A DNA stretch of 64,000 nucleotides from Opitutus terrae PB90-1 (GTDB taxonomy: Bacteria; Verrucomicrobiota; Verrucomicrobiia; Opitutales; Opitutaceae), in the NCBI RefSeq assembly GCF_000019965.1, contig NC_010571.1:620001-684000 (forward strand). The letters run 5' to 3'. Made by a program: the position numbers and the translations under genes. The notes under the pieces were generated by a model. The model had not been told where the DNA came from. It saw nothing but the letters and a program-made list of their open reading frames with translations, and made no database searches. This document shows positions 34,769 to 43,695 of the stretch, in pieces; the first letter of the stretch is position 1; each line of letters starts with the position of its first letter.

Positions 34769-34884
34769 AACGCCATTATCTAGGGGCCATTCGCCGACCG
34801 GTCACCTTTCATCCAGAGCGACAATGAAGGCGTAGGGCGGCAAAGCCGCGAAGCCGATCGAGCATCCAGAAGCATGGTCATACG
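34769..34884. other. Non-coding spacer downstream of the XRE-HNH gene
   Basis: Short spacer before the convergent mini gene at 34885. No terminator hairpin with a T tract was found. Confidence 0.4.
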
Positions 34885-35043
34885 TCAGGGCCACAACGCG
34901 ACAATTCGGCCGCGATCCGAGACCCAAATGGGCATGTGATGCTGTTTCGCGATTCGCCTCGCCTCTAGGGCGGACCGCCGGAGCGCGGCACCTGCCGCTC
35001 GTGTGAAATCACGAGCTTCACGTCGCTTTGCAGCCGTCTTCAT
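34885..35043 (-). CDS. Small antitoxin-like protein
   Basis: 52 residues, ATG at 35043 and TGA at 34885-34887: MKTAAKRREARDFTRAAGAA, then LRRSALEARRIAKQHHMPIW and VSDRGRIVALWP. A basic helix followed by a short beta hairpin ending GRIVALWP resembles small antitoxin-like proteins (ALRRAAxRAxxLAxxTxTPxVVWxDGxVVE) often found alone or with PIN/RelE partners. No toxin gene is directly adjacent, so its partner may be lost. Confidence 0.55.
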   Translation of the reverse strand: MKTAAKRREARDFTRAAGAALRRSALEARRIAKQHHMPIWVSDRGRIVALWP

Positions 35044-35096
35044 GGCTCGGCGGGCGCCGAAGTGACGTTATGCTCGGCTACGCGGTTTTCGGTTGT

Positions 35097-35357
35097 TTAC
35101 AACGTAACGTGCGGCGCTCTTTTCCGCATTTCGGAACCAGCTTTAGTCCAGCATCGGAACCCACCTTGGGCCCAGTTGGCGAAGCTCCCCAAATCACGGA
35201 CCTCGCCCCGAGCAGCCTCACGAAGGCCCGTTCGAACGGAAGCGAGCGCGTCTTTGTTCCGATACAGCCAGGCTTCGGACGCAGGTATTGGCTCTGGCAA
35301 CGACGAGGCCCTGCGGGGTGCCGCTGTTTGCTTCTTTGCACGAGAAAAGTGCGTCAT
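35097..35357 (-). CDS. Antitoxin-like small protein (RelB/Phd C-terminal type), possibly partial
   Basis: 86 residues from the internal ATG at 35357 (MTHFSRAKKQ); the frame is open a further 38 codons upstream. The segment AWLYRNKDALASVRTGLREA then ARGEVRDLGSFA resembles the C-terminal part of Phd/RelB-type antitoxins (WLYxNPEALASVRRGL). The N-terminal DNA-binding half of that family is not present, and the last 20 residues (GGFRCWTKAGSEMRK) do not fit it, so this may be a truncated or frameshifted gene. Confidence 0.45.
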   Translation of the reverse strand: MTHFSRAKKQTAAPRRASSLPEPIPASEAWLYRNKDALASVRTGLREAARGEVRDLGSFANWAQGGFRCWTKAGSEMRKRAPHVTL

Positions 35358-35537
35358 GGTGCAAAGCACATTGCCGTTCCGTGAAGCTCGCCAATACCGA
35401 CCAGATCCTTCAAAGTGGTTTTCGTAGGTGACACGTTCGGCCAGCAATCTCAGGAAGCTTTCGGGTTTCATCCCACCTCACGGTCTGGCCTCCGTTAGTG
35501 CCCAAACCGCCATCTTCCTGGTAAAGCTGAATGCTGG

Positions 35538-36554
35538 TCAGGCTCGAATTTGGCTGTAATAAATCTTCTGCGACAACACGGCCTTCACTTGGACGTCCAA
35601 CTCACGTCGGCTTAGCTCATACATCGGCCCACGAGCGCCGTGATATCGGCAATTAATCGCAGCGAGTGCCTGGCCATAGTTCAGAGCGGCCACAATCGCA
35701 GCCTCATCTAGCTTGAGAAAATGCATGCGTCCCGCTTGACAGAGGTGGTGGATAATCCCGGCGCTGCACCAATCTCCGCAACCCGTGGCATCAATGGCAT
35801 TTTGCACGGTGAAGGCCGCAAGCTCGCGCCAAGATCCCGGATTCGTATCGCCGGACTTTAGGCGGTATCGAAGACCGCGGCGGCCAAGCGTCTGGATCTC
35901 CAAACGCGGTGAACGGGAAGCGGGGCTGCGCGGCACCTGCGGAATCCGGTCAGCGGAGTATTTGACAATGTCCGACACGGCCAAACATTCAGTGAATAAA
36001 TCATCGTCCTTGCAGGAAGATGGCTCGAAGAACACGACGGCTCCTTGATCCCGCAGCCCTTCAGCCATCACGAGCGCGCTCGGCTCGGCGCGGTCAAAGT
36101 AAAACACACTGGCTTCCGGCAAACCGTGCACCATCTCCTGTGCCATCGTCTTCGGAAACGGACGATAACTTGGTAGCCAGTCTCCCGAAGCCGGATGCTT
36201 CCATTCGAATCGAGGTCCAACCGTGCCATCGCGCCGTTCGGCAATGCGCACGACGACGACCGGCGTCGCGCCAGTGTCGGAGCGCAGGACGAAATCTGTC
36301 CGGACACCCGACCGCTCAAGGTCGCTGAGAACGTCCTCAGCCATACGATCAGTGCCGAGGCGTGCAACAGGGTAAGATTCCCATTCAAGATGCGCCAAAA
36401 TACTTAGCACGTTCCCGCAGGAACCTCCCGCGTAGAGCGCGTTAGCCTTTACGCGGTCCTTACCAAGGAGCAGCATGTCCAGCGCGAGGAAGCCAGTTCC
36501 TACTGACACCGGCATCTCACGGAGAGGGAGAGAGCGTTGGAGAGCGGTGGACAT
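35538..36554 (-). CDS. PfkB-family (ribokinase-like) sugar/nucleoside kinase
   Basis: 338 residues, normal for PfkB kinases. N-terminal substrate-binding region: SVGTGFLALDMLLLG and YAGGSCGNVLSILAHL (the GG motif). C-terminal signature: NAIDATGCGDWCSAGIIHHL, a variant of DTxGAGD whose Asp is the catalytic base and whose Gly residues form the anion hole. Substrates in the family are ribose, nucleosides, fructose phosphates and similar sugars; this one cannot be assigned. It is the last gene of a five-gene operon, 48 nt after the preceding stop. Next to a phosphoribosyltransferase-like protein and a SIS-HAD protein it points to sugar-phosphate or nucleotide chemistry. Confidence 0.85.
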   Translation of the reverse strand: MSTALQRSLPLREMPVSVGTGFLALDMLLLGKDRVKANALYAGGSCGNVLSILAHLEWESYPVARLGTDRMAEDVLSDLERSGVRTDFVLRSDTGATPVVVVRIAERRDGTVGPRFEWKHPASGDWLPSYRPFPKTMAQEMVHGLPEASVFYFDRAEPSALVMAEGLRDQGAVVFFEPSSCKDDDLFTECLAVSDIVKYSADRIPQVPRSPASRSPRLEIQTLGRRGLRYRLKSGDTNPGSWRELAAFTVQNAIDATGCGDWCSAGIIHHLCQAGRMHFLKLDEAAIVAALNYGQALAAINCRYHGARGPMYELSRRELDVQVKAVLSQKIYYSQIRA

Positions 36555-36602
36555 GTGTCAGAAACGTGCTGTTGTAGCAAACTCGAGCTACTGCGAGTCG
36601 AG

Positions 36603-37808
36603 CTATTTCGCAGCAGTTTCGATGTTGGTTGCCTTGCTTTCCAGTTTGTTCCCCTCCGGCGCCGCGACGGCGCCAGCAGGAGACGCTTCCCACTCACCAG
36701 TCAGCCAGAGGCCGGAAAGTTCGGAGTTCACGGGGGCTTCCGGATCCACCTTGTAGCCGTGGCAATCGACATGCGCAATGCCGATCTCGATGTCGTTCGC
36801 ACGAAAGTCGTAAGCCACCAGCAGCGCTGCAATTGAAAGCAGTTTTGACGAAACGGCAGACAGAACGAACTTGGCTCCATCTAGCGGCGCGAACGACTCG
36901 CGATACGCGACGATCGCCCGGGTCAACTGCCGATACACTTCAAAGGGATTTCGCTCAGAGCCATAAATGAAGTTCCGCGGCTCAATCCGCCAGTTGTCGA
37001 ACAGTAGGCCATGGTACGCTTGAACCAGTTTGTCCCCACGACGCGGGTCCCGGGCGGGGGACGGCAGAACGGGACAGATCTCGTCGGGCTGGATCAGTTC
37101 GTAGATTCGTTCGAGTTGGATTCGCTGGTTTTCTCCCAACAGTGGCATCCAAACGCGAGGTAATCCGGCTGTCGCCTCGCGATCCATGGCCCCCTTGAAA
37201 GGGTAGATGAAATCGGCGCGCTCTTCTACGCCTTCATCATGGATGTGCGCATCGAAGGATGAGTCCTCTGCGACCATGACATGGAAGTTCACGATAGGCT
37301 TCCCCTCCTCGGGTTCGACCAAGTGCAGGATCTTGGCCGCGAGTGGCAGGTAGATCCCGCGGGGTGCGGCGCTCACATCGAGAATTATGTCGGTGTAGTC
37401 CCCGAGTTCGGAGAGATCGTTGAAAAGGCGCAGTGCATTCTGGGCAGAGATACGTCGCCTGTCATCGCCGGCGTGAAGTGCGAGTTGAAATTTTCTTATC
37501 GTGCCACGCCCCTGCATGGCCTTGAGGAGACGAGTATGGTTTGCTTCCACCTTGGGCAGGTAAGCGGTGGATGGGGAATTTGGGCCTTCGCTAAATTCGA
37601 TCAGTGCAACGTCCACTGGATCGTTCCCACGAAGATCTAGGAGCATCTCGAGTCCGAGACACATCCGGGGGTCGAAACCCTCGGCGAGAATAAAAAGCAC
37701 ACGTCGTTGCCGGTCCCGTAGATGATCGGTCCAGAATTTTCTAAGCTCGCTGCCATGCGCGAGAACCGCCTGGTTCCATCGGCAAGGTGACCGTCTGTCG
37801 ACATTCAC
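36603..37808 (-). CDS. Uncharacterised Rossmann-like protein of the five-gene operon
   Basis: 401 residues; I do not recognise the family. The N-terminal part begins with a strand-turn-helix typical of alpha/beta folds (RRVLFILAEGFDPRMCLGLE), continues with VDVALIEFSEGPNSPS and then a second strand-helix unit (YTDIILDVSAAPRGIYLPLA), so a nucleotide- or ligand-sensing Rossmann domain is plausible. The C-terminal part includes KFVLSAVSSKLLSIAALLVA and IEIGIAHVDCHGYKVD. No transmembrane span. The last four bases of the ATPase gene overlap its start (ATGA), so it is translated with the ATPase and is probably its partner. Confidence 0.75.
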   Translation of the reverse strand: MNVDRRSPCRWNQAVLAHGSELRKFWTDHLRDRQRRVLFILAEGFDPRMCLGLEMLLDLRGNDPVDVALIEFSEGPNSPSTAYLPKVEANHTRLLKAMQGRGTIRKFQLALHAGDDRRRISAQNALRLFNDLSELGDYTDIILDVSAAPRGIYLPLAAKILHLVEPEEGKPIVNFHVMVAEDSSFDAHIHDEGVEERADFIYPFKGAMDREATAGLPRVWMPLLGENQRIQLERIYELIQPDEICPVLPSPARDPRRGDKLVQAYHGLLFDNWRIEPRNFIYGSERNPFEVYRQLTRAIVAYRESFAPLDGAKFVLSAVSSKLLSIAALLVAYDFRANDIEIGIAHVDCHGYKVDPEAPVNSELSGLWLTGEWEASPAGAVAAPEGNKLESKATNIETAAK

Positions 37809-39733
37809 AGCAATTCCTCCTCCATTGACTCACGCCGTGCCTCAAAACCGCGTTCCATCCAGCGTACCAGTTCGTCCAGTTTCTGCTCCTTGAACTTGCC
37901 ATAGTTGAGCGGCAGCTGGTACTTGACGCAGAGCAGGCGGTTCAAATTAAGGATGAGCCAGTCTTGTCCCTTACAGCGGTAGTTCGGTTGTGCGTCGAGG
38001 TAGTTTAGGGTGAGCGCTGATGCCAGCACCTCTGCTAACATCGCATGATCGGGTCGATGCTGGGTCCATGTACGGTCCATTAAGCGCTCTCGGTCTGCCA
38101 TTGAGATCGCGATCGCATTTACTCCTGGGTCGTTCGGCGCCGTCGGTCGTTGCGTGTACCAGCGCGAGAAAGCACCAATCGCCGCGAGTAGGTTGCGCAC
38201 CCGCGCGCCCTGAGTAGCGCGGCGGGGGATTTCCTCCCACATTTCGTTCGATGCCTTCACCACTAGCTGTTGCTGGCGCGCAGCAGGCAGCAAGGGGGGC
38301 TGCGATGGGCTGATCAGCACCGCGGAGATGATCACCTCGAATTGCTGGGCGGCGAGTCCGAGGTATTGCTGAATATTGGACGACGACAGCTTCGCAAGCG
38401 TTGCGGACCCGAAATAGTACGGCAGATCAAATTCGTTCGCGAGAAAAAGCTCTGCAGCTGCCGTTAGAGAATTGTCGCTCTTGTCTGCCAAGACTTCCGT
38501 CTCGAGCGGAATGCCGAGACTTCTCTGGTTTTTTCTCAGTTCTCGTTCCACTAGGATTTCAAGTTCCCTCCACGCGAGAGCCTTGGCACGAGTTGAACCG
38601 TTGAGTGCTTCGCGTTCGGCGATCCACGCGTCAAAAAGCGGGCTCTGCGCCGCCCGAGCCTTAACTCGCGCGGTTATGGTGGCCAGTACTTCCGCATGCC
38701 GTTCTTCCCATTCCGTACCGTCCAACGTATCTTCCAGGCACTTATCGAAGTGGTATACCTCAACCGTTCGCGAACCGCGCGCACGCCGGTCGGCGATACT
38801 GTTTACAACCGTTTCGAAACGTTTGGGATAGCTCCGCCAATAGGATTCCAGGTACACGCGTTCATAATCGCGCCCTTCAATTGCTCCTACAGCTCCCAGG
38901 CTGAGCAACTCGTTGTTCGTGAGAACCTGAAGCCGCTCGGCGATCCAAACGGGCGTTGTACTTCGTTTCTCCAGGACAAATGTCAGTAGGCGCTCATGCT
39001 GCAAAGCAGTAAGGTACTGCGCGTCGTCGAGCATGATAAGGACGTGCTCTGCCACCGGCTTTCCGTCGAGGCGGAAGGCCCCAGGTTTGAACAGATCTAG
39101 CGTTAACAACCCGTCACTACCGGCGGTAATCTGGCGGGGCGAAAAGCTGTCGAGCGTAGCGCAGATTTCGTCTTCTCGGTCCTTAGCCCACTGATACAGT
39201 ACATCTCCAGTGCATGGCAACGTGAGCCCCGGCAACTCTACTGGAACGTTTGGTTTCTCAAGCGTGAACCGAGGCAATTCGGAATCCGACCTTATTCGGC
39301 GCAGCGTCAAAGCATAGCGCAACGCCGCGAGTATGATCCGGGCGTCAAGCAGCGCATAAAACAGGCGAATCTGTTGCGTTGAATCGAGTCCAATGTCGGC
39401 GAGCGAGCCGTAGCTACGGGTGATCGTCAGGGGAATTCCTAGCAGGTGGGGCCCATCATCCGATATCACGCCGAACCCCCTCATTTTTTCGAAGAGGTCA
39501 TCATATCCATCTACGTCCTTATTCTTGTGCAGCTCAAGTAGTGGCCCCGGTGTGAAGAGGCGCATCAAGGACGTTTTCCCCCCGCCCGGGGCGCTCTGGA
39601 AGACCCGGGTCACTAAAGCCTGATTTTCCTTCAGTAGCTCTAGCGTCCCAGGACCGAAAAACCGGACGAAGGCAGGGTCAGTATCGATGTATTCGGCTGT
39701 TCGTAACAGGAAGGGGTTGCGTTGCTCTTTCAT
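37805..39733 (-). CDS. P-loop ATPase of the five-gene operon (AAA/STAND-like)
   Basis: 642 residues. Walker A lies close to the N-terminus (APGGGKTSLMRLF, residues 48-60) and Walker B about residue 235 (HVLIMLDDAQYLT), followed by a sensor-like strand TTPVWIAERL. The rest is helical with no known effector domain and no membrane span. This layout fits AAA/STAND or ORC-like ATPases that act as switches in bacterial conflict systems. It overlaps both neighbours by 4 nt (the PRTase-like gene upstream, the Rossmann-like gene downstream), so the three products are made in fixed proportion. Confidence 0.82.
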   Translation of the reverse strand: MKEQRNPFLLRTAEYIDTDPAFVRFFGPGTLELLKENQALVTRVFQSAPGGGKTSLMRLFTPGPLLELHKNKDVDGYDDLFEKMRGFGVISDDGPHLLGIPLTITRSYGSLADIGLDSTQQIRLFYALLDARIILAALRYALTLRRIRSDSELPRFTLEKPNVPVELPGLTLPCTGDVLYQWAKDREDEICATLDSFSPRQITAGSDGLLTLDLFKPGAFRLDGKPVAEHVLIMLDDAQYLTALQHERLLTFVLEKRSTTPVWIAERLQVLTNNELLSLGAVGAIEGRDYERVYLESYWRSYPKRFETVVNSIADRRARGSRTVEVYHFDKCLEDTLDGTEWEERHAEVLATITARVKARAAQSPLFDAWIAEREALNGSTRAKALAWRELEILVERELRKNQRSLGIPLETEVLADKSDNSLTAAAELFLANEFDLPYYFGSATLAKLSSSNIQQYLGLAAQQFEVIISAVLISPSQPPLLPAARQQQLVVKASNEMWEEIPRRATQGARVRNLLAAIGAFSRWYTQRPTAPNDPGVNAIAISMADRERLMDRTWTQHRPDHAMLAEVLASALTLNYLDAQPNYRCKGQDWLILNLNRLLCVKYQLPLNYGKFKEQKLDELVRWMERGFEARRESMEEELL

Positions 39734-40839
39734 GGCTGTTTGTGCCTGCTCACCCGAGGAAACAACGCGCGAAGGCGGCCCTTGCTGTTCCAGATTGGGA
39801 ATATGGAGTTGTTCGGAGAATTATGCGCGAGCACGACTGGCAGACCACAACCGGCGTAGCCATACTTCACACCCTGCCCACCCTTCTCCGTATGCGAGTC
39901 TTCCATTCGGTCTTTATCGTAGTACTCGTCGAGTAGAGCGTCGAGTGGGTCGCCACGCTTTATGCGAATCGACTCGGCTAGGGGATGAACGGCGAGCACA
40001 TCGAACGTCACATTGTACCCCTGCCACACTTTGCTCAGTGCGGCCTCAATGTGTTTGAGCGCCTGCTCGGTTGCAATATAGAGCACGACCAGAACGTGTG
40101 CACGTGAGCAGTCCATGAGTTGCGCCGTGTCGCTCTGCGGGTTAACGATGTCGAGTGCGAGTTCGTTCAGCTTGCCATCATAGTGCCCATTTTCCTCGCG
40201 CAAGTAACTCGTTCCGCTCGCCGAAAAGTCATCGAGTAGTACCATCGTGCGGAACTGCGCTTTTTCGATGGCGGGCATTCCGGGCGCAATGGATTTCGCA
40301 AGTTTGCTTCTTAGCTTATTAAGCAGTTTGCCCACACGCTGCTTCTTAATTTCGTACGTTTGAAGGACCTGCTCGTGGTCGATTGTGTCCTCGTTCGTGC
40401 GCCGGAAGACGTCCGTACGAGCACCATCGCTTAGGCCAAGAAACAAGCATGAGCGCTCGTGGATGCGGAACGCTTGGCTGTCGGCAATCCGTCCGAGATG
40501 GTATGGGTTCAGCCCGTTCTCAGTGGCTACGCGTTGCAACAATCGCGGCCGGATGAAATCCGGGTACGCAATACTCACCAAGTGGTGCATCTCCGCCGTC
40601 GAGAAGAAAATCAGACGGTCTTTCACGAACCGATAGGCTTCCTTTTTGTGTGCTGGATCTTTGAGGTCGTTGAGCCAAAGCGCGAGGCTTTCGACGAACC
40701 GCAGGCCTGGCGAAAACTGCTGATACTCGTCGTACTTGTATGCGGCCATTGCCTGCAGTGTCGGTCGTTCACGGGCCACATCTTCGGCCTGCCAGTCCAT
40801 CACCCGCGCAAGCAGTCGTTCCGCTAAAGATTCCTTCAT
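39730..40839 (-). CDS. Phosphoribosyltransferase-like protein (PRTase-CE type)
   Basis: 369 residues. The key feature is MVLLDDFSASGTSYLREE (residues about 199-216): hydrophobic strand, two acids, then SASGTS, the PRPP-binding loop of type I phosphoribosyltransferases. Helical N-terminal region (about 1-130) and a beta-rich tail containing YGYAGCGLPVVLAHNSPNNS, IFPIWNS. The tail and the operon setting recall the PRTase-CE proteins reported from conflict systems (family name from memory). A PRTase would couple a base or related group to phosphoribose. It is second in the operon, 48 nt after the SIS-HAD gene. Confidence 0.78.
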   Translation of the reverse strand: MKESLAERLLARVMDWQAEDVARERPTLQAMAAYKYDEYQQFSPGLRFVESLALWLNDLKDPAHKKEAYRFVKDRLIFFSTAEMHHLVSIAYPDFIRPRLLQRVATENGLNPYHLGRIADSQAFRIHERSCLFLGLSDGARTDVFRRTNEDTIDHEQVLQTYEIKKQRVGKLLNKLRSKLAKSIAPGMPAIEKAQFRTMVLLDDFSASGTSYLREENGHYDGKLNELALDIVNPQSDTAQLMDCSRAHVLVVLYIATEQALKHIEAALSKVWQGYNVTFDVLAVHPLAESIRIKRGDPLDALLDEYYDKDRMEDSHTEKGGQGVKYGYAGCGLPVVLAHNSPNNSIFPIWNSKGRLRALFPRVSRHKQP

Positions 40840-40887
40840 TGCTGGACGCAGCGCGATCGCGCTACACCAGGTAACGAAAGCAAAGAA

Positions 40888-42768
40888 CTAGCGGATTGAA
40901 AGCGTAAACCTCTCCTGCTCGACAGTGAGCCATCGCGCATAGTAGAGGAGTCCCGCGACATTTCGGCAACCGGCCGGTGCTAGATTCCAGCAGCTGCCAA
41001 GCCGAGCTGATACTGTGTCGACACTTAGCGAATACGGATGCGTGAGCAGATCGAAATCGTTTCCTCCGAGCGCACCGCGATCGCCAAAGGTTAAGACCGC
41101 TAGCGCTGGATCGATTTGTTTTTGGACGAAGGCCACTCCGTTAAGCTTGTTGCTCGATTGCGGGATAACGTCGAGGGAGTGACTAGACTCCACGACGCGC
41201 ATCGCATGAGCACTGTAGCTCGCCACGACTTCGCGGATAACTGCAGCTGCGGCGGCATAGTCAATAGCGCCACGTGCTTTCACAGTCAGCTGAAACCCCT
41301 TGTTCTCCGGTTCAACCTGCCGAGCAAGGATCGGATCGCCCATCAACTCGCGCCGGAGTGCTTCCAGAGCTGGATAGTGATCTGCTTTCTCCGGTGCTGG
41401 CACACCGTCGCTGAGCGCCTGCGTGAGCCCCCCGTTGTAATATCCAACGAGAATCCGTGAGTGGAATTTTTTGTCGAGAGAACGCCGGAGGATATGGGCG
41501 ATCGAATCTCCGCGACCGGTCGCAAAGTACAACACGACCTTCCGTCGGAGCAGACTTGTCAAGAATGTCGCTACCGGCACCGATAGATTCGCAGCACCGC
41601 TCTGCCCCGGCGCAATCATCGTGCCATCGAAATCTGTCACGACAGCACCAAACTCCGTCTGCTCAAGGCGGCGGGAAAATGTATCTCCGGCGGCTATGAC
41701 CGCTTTGTGATCCTCCGCACTGTCCAGCGTACCGCGTGCTGATAGCTTCCGTTCGACGCTGACCACATTGGAGTCGCTGAGCACGCGCTCGCGTTGTGGC
41801 CCTAGGTGATAGATGCGGCTGCCGTATCCTGGGATGCCCGGCCGGCCAGGATCGATGCCTACTTCCTTGCCGAACCAAGCAGTCAACGCAAACACACGCA
41901 ACAGCAAGGGAAGGACTGCGGCTGCTCCTGACTCTCGGCTCAGCAGACGAAGCACGCGGGTCGACCTTGGAAGCAGCGAAATCGTTTTCTCCGCGATGTT
42001 TTCCGATTCCGGTGTAACGAGCGCAACGACGTACGTAGACTCTCCACGTTTATTAATCCAGTTGTGTCGGCCGTGGGCGAAGTGCCGGTAGTCTGCCAGC
42101 ATCACACTGCCCAGCCCAGCTTCGCTCAGTTTTGACTCCAAGTCGATTGCTGCGGGTCTCCCCCAGTCACCGTACAGCACGACTACGTTCACCACACCAG
42201 CTCTTTGGGGCAGCTCGGGAAAATCTGAGATTCTCAAGGCACGATTGACTGCAGCGTGATCCGGTAACGCATGGCCTAAAGCGCGAAGTGTTAGTGCGAG
42301 AAATCCTATGAGCGAATTTGTGGCGAGGTATCCATCTCGACCGGTAGGGGGAGGTTCGACAAGAACGCGTGTGCGCTCGGAGCGAGACGCCCGCAGCTCT
42401 ATTTTTGACTTACGCCGCGCGCAGACCACGAAGATCCCGAGGGGCTCGCGGGCCGCTGCTGCATCGTACGTAGCAACCACGTCGGGATTGCTGCCGCCGG
42501 CAGTGAAGATCAGGACATGGGCACCACGCAGGTCGGTTTTCGACTCAAGGAAAGACAACGGCGTATGCGCCACAGCGAAAGCACCCCGACGCTCGTGCAA
42601 CAGTCGGGCCAACTCTGCAGCGGTGAACGAGCCGCCCGCGCCGACGATGACGAGCGGCCTTCCTTTGGCTTCAGCGAAGAAGCTGCTCAGAGAGTCAGCA
42701 TTCACCTGCGACGCCCAGTCAAACGTGGATGGAACCTGAAGCAGTTCTCTGGAAAATGACTTGCCCAT
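40888..42768 (-). CDS. SIS-SIS-HAD fusion protein
   Basis: 626 residues. Residues about 20-180 form a SIS (sugar isomerase) domain with LVIVGAGGSFTAAELARLLH and VLIFTAGGSNPDVVATYDA. A second SIS-like half follows to about 340, with VVVLYGDWGRPAAIDLESKL and DYRHFAHGRHNWINKRGEST. The C-terminal 250 residues form a HAD phosphatase of the Cof/sucrose-phosphatase type: motif I VVTDFDGTMI (Asp379, Asp381), motif II YFATGRGDSI, the Lys region SSNKLNGVAF, and motif IV TFGDRGALGGNDFD. All HAD catalytic residues are present. The fusion suggests binding or isomerisation and then dephosphorylation of a phosphosugar. First gene of the operon. Confidence 0.87.
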   Translation of the reverse strand: MGKSFSRELLQVPSTFDWASQVNADSLSSFFAEAKGRPLVIVGAGGSFTAAELARLLHERRGAFAVAHTPLSFLESKTDLRGAHVLIFTAGGSNPDVVATYDAAAAREPLGIFVVCARRKSKIELRASRSERTRVLVEPPPTGRDGYLATNSLIGFLALTLRALGHALPDHAAVNRALRISDFPELPQRAGVVNVVVLYGDWGRPAAIDLESKLSEAGLGSVMLADYRHFAHGRHNWINKRGESTYVVALVTPESENIAEKTISLLPRSTRVLRLLSRESGAAAVLPLLLRVFALTAWFGKEVGIDPGRPGIPGYGSRIYHLGPQRERVLSDSNVVSVERKLSARGTLDSAEDHKAVIAAGDTFSRRLEQTEFGAVVTDFDGTMIAPGQSGAANLSVPVATFLTSLLRRKVVLYFATGRGDSIAHILRRSLDKKFHSRILVGYYNGGLTQALSDGVPAPEKADHYPALEALRRELMGDPILARQVEPENKGFQLTVKARGAIDYAAAAAVIREVVASYSAHAMRVVESSHSLDVIPQSSNKLNGVAFVQKQIDPALAVLTFGDRGALGGNDFDLLTHPYSLSVDTVSARLGSCWNLAPAGCRNVAGLLYYARWLTVEQERFTLSIR

Positions 42769-43695
42769 TAGGCGGATAAGGTAGGATCACGCAGCCTTTT
42801 CGACCGAGCTCACTGTTTAGGTGTGGCTTCCGCGCTGCAACACAAACTGAGGGCGCTCGGGAAGCGTTAGGCGCCTAAAAACGGACGAGAGAGGACCTCC
42901 GGCAACTGTGGTAAGCTAATTTGGGCGTAGAAGACTCGTGCCCGGCGGAACAGTGTGAAGCGCGGTTTCATTTTCGATGCGCTGCATCGTAGCGATATCC
43001 GAAAGTTCGCGTTAGCGAACAGTGGGCGAGTTTCAGCGGAGTATCGGCAAATTCCGCCGGGAAGTGCTTCCCGGGCGGCCTTTGCTGACACTTTCACTGG
43101 CAGTGGCTCTTCCCCAAACCCGTAATTGGCTGCCACACACGTCGCTAAAAATGGCTGGGCGAAGCCAGGAAACATACGAACTTTTCCAGACCGAGCCGGC
43201 TCAGGTTAATCGTAGGCTTACCGGCTGCGAACGCAGGTCTCGCGTCGTTCGCCATTACGCCGCTGCCGTTTCGTCTGCCCGTCGTAGAACCTGCGCCGGC
43301 TTCGCGCCGCACAAGCACATCGGAACGAACGGCGCGTTGGATGTCCGAACTGCTGTTGAACCCGAAGCTCCGTTGGGCAGACATCGCGCGCCGTGAAGGA
43401 TTGAGCCGGGCGAGAGTGCCCCAATTGATTCAAAAAGAGCGGCGCTAGGATCGTGGGCATCGATGAATGGGCACGCGTGGCAGTGCGGTCCGCCGGGCAC
43501 GCAAAAGCCGCATCTGTCATTGGCCCTCGAATCTCCCGGCGCTCGGTCTCACGCCTTGACCTTAACTCTACCTGCGTCGTATTTGCTCGTCGCCGACTAT
43601 TGTCAGCACCTAGTCGTGGCAAATATACGCACAAGATGCCTCGTCGGCGTCGGCATCGTACTGCCGCGGATGACCAGTTCAACCCCACCGATTGC
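42769..43695. other. Long intergenic region between the divergent five-gene operon and the NACHT gene
   Basis: About 930 bp that must hold the promoters of both flanking units. The only coding-like element found is the helix-turn-helix mini frame at 43341-43448. The NACHT frame is open back to 43453 but the N-terminal extension (Arg/Ser-rich) is not protein-like. Confidence 0.55.
43341..43448 (+). pseudogene. Helix-turn-helix fragment
   Basis: 35 codons from ATG 43341 to TAG 43446-43448: MSELLLNPKLRWADIARREG, then LSRARVPQLIQKERR. The segment is a clear helix-turn-helix of the type found near the C-terminus of phage- or transposon-borne regulators (ALARxxGxSRARVxQxLxLL). The frame is open upstream but loses similarity, so this is more likely a remnant than a complete gene. 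Confidence 0.5.
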
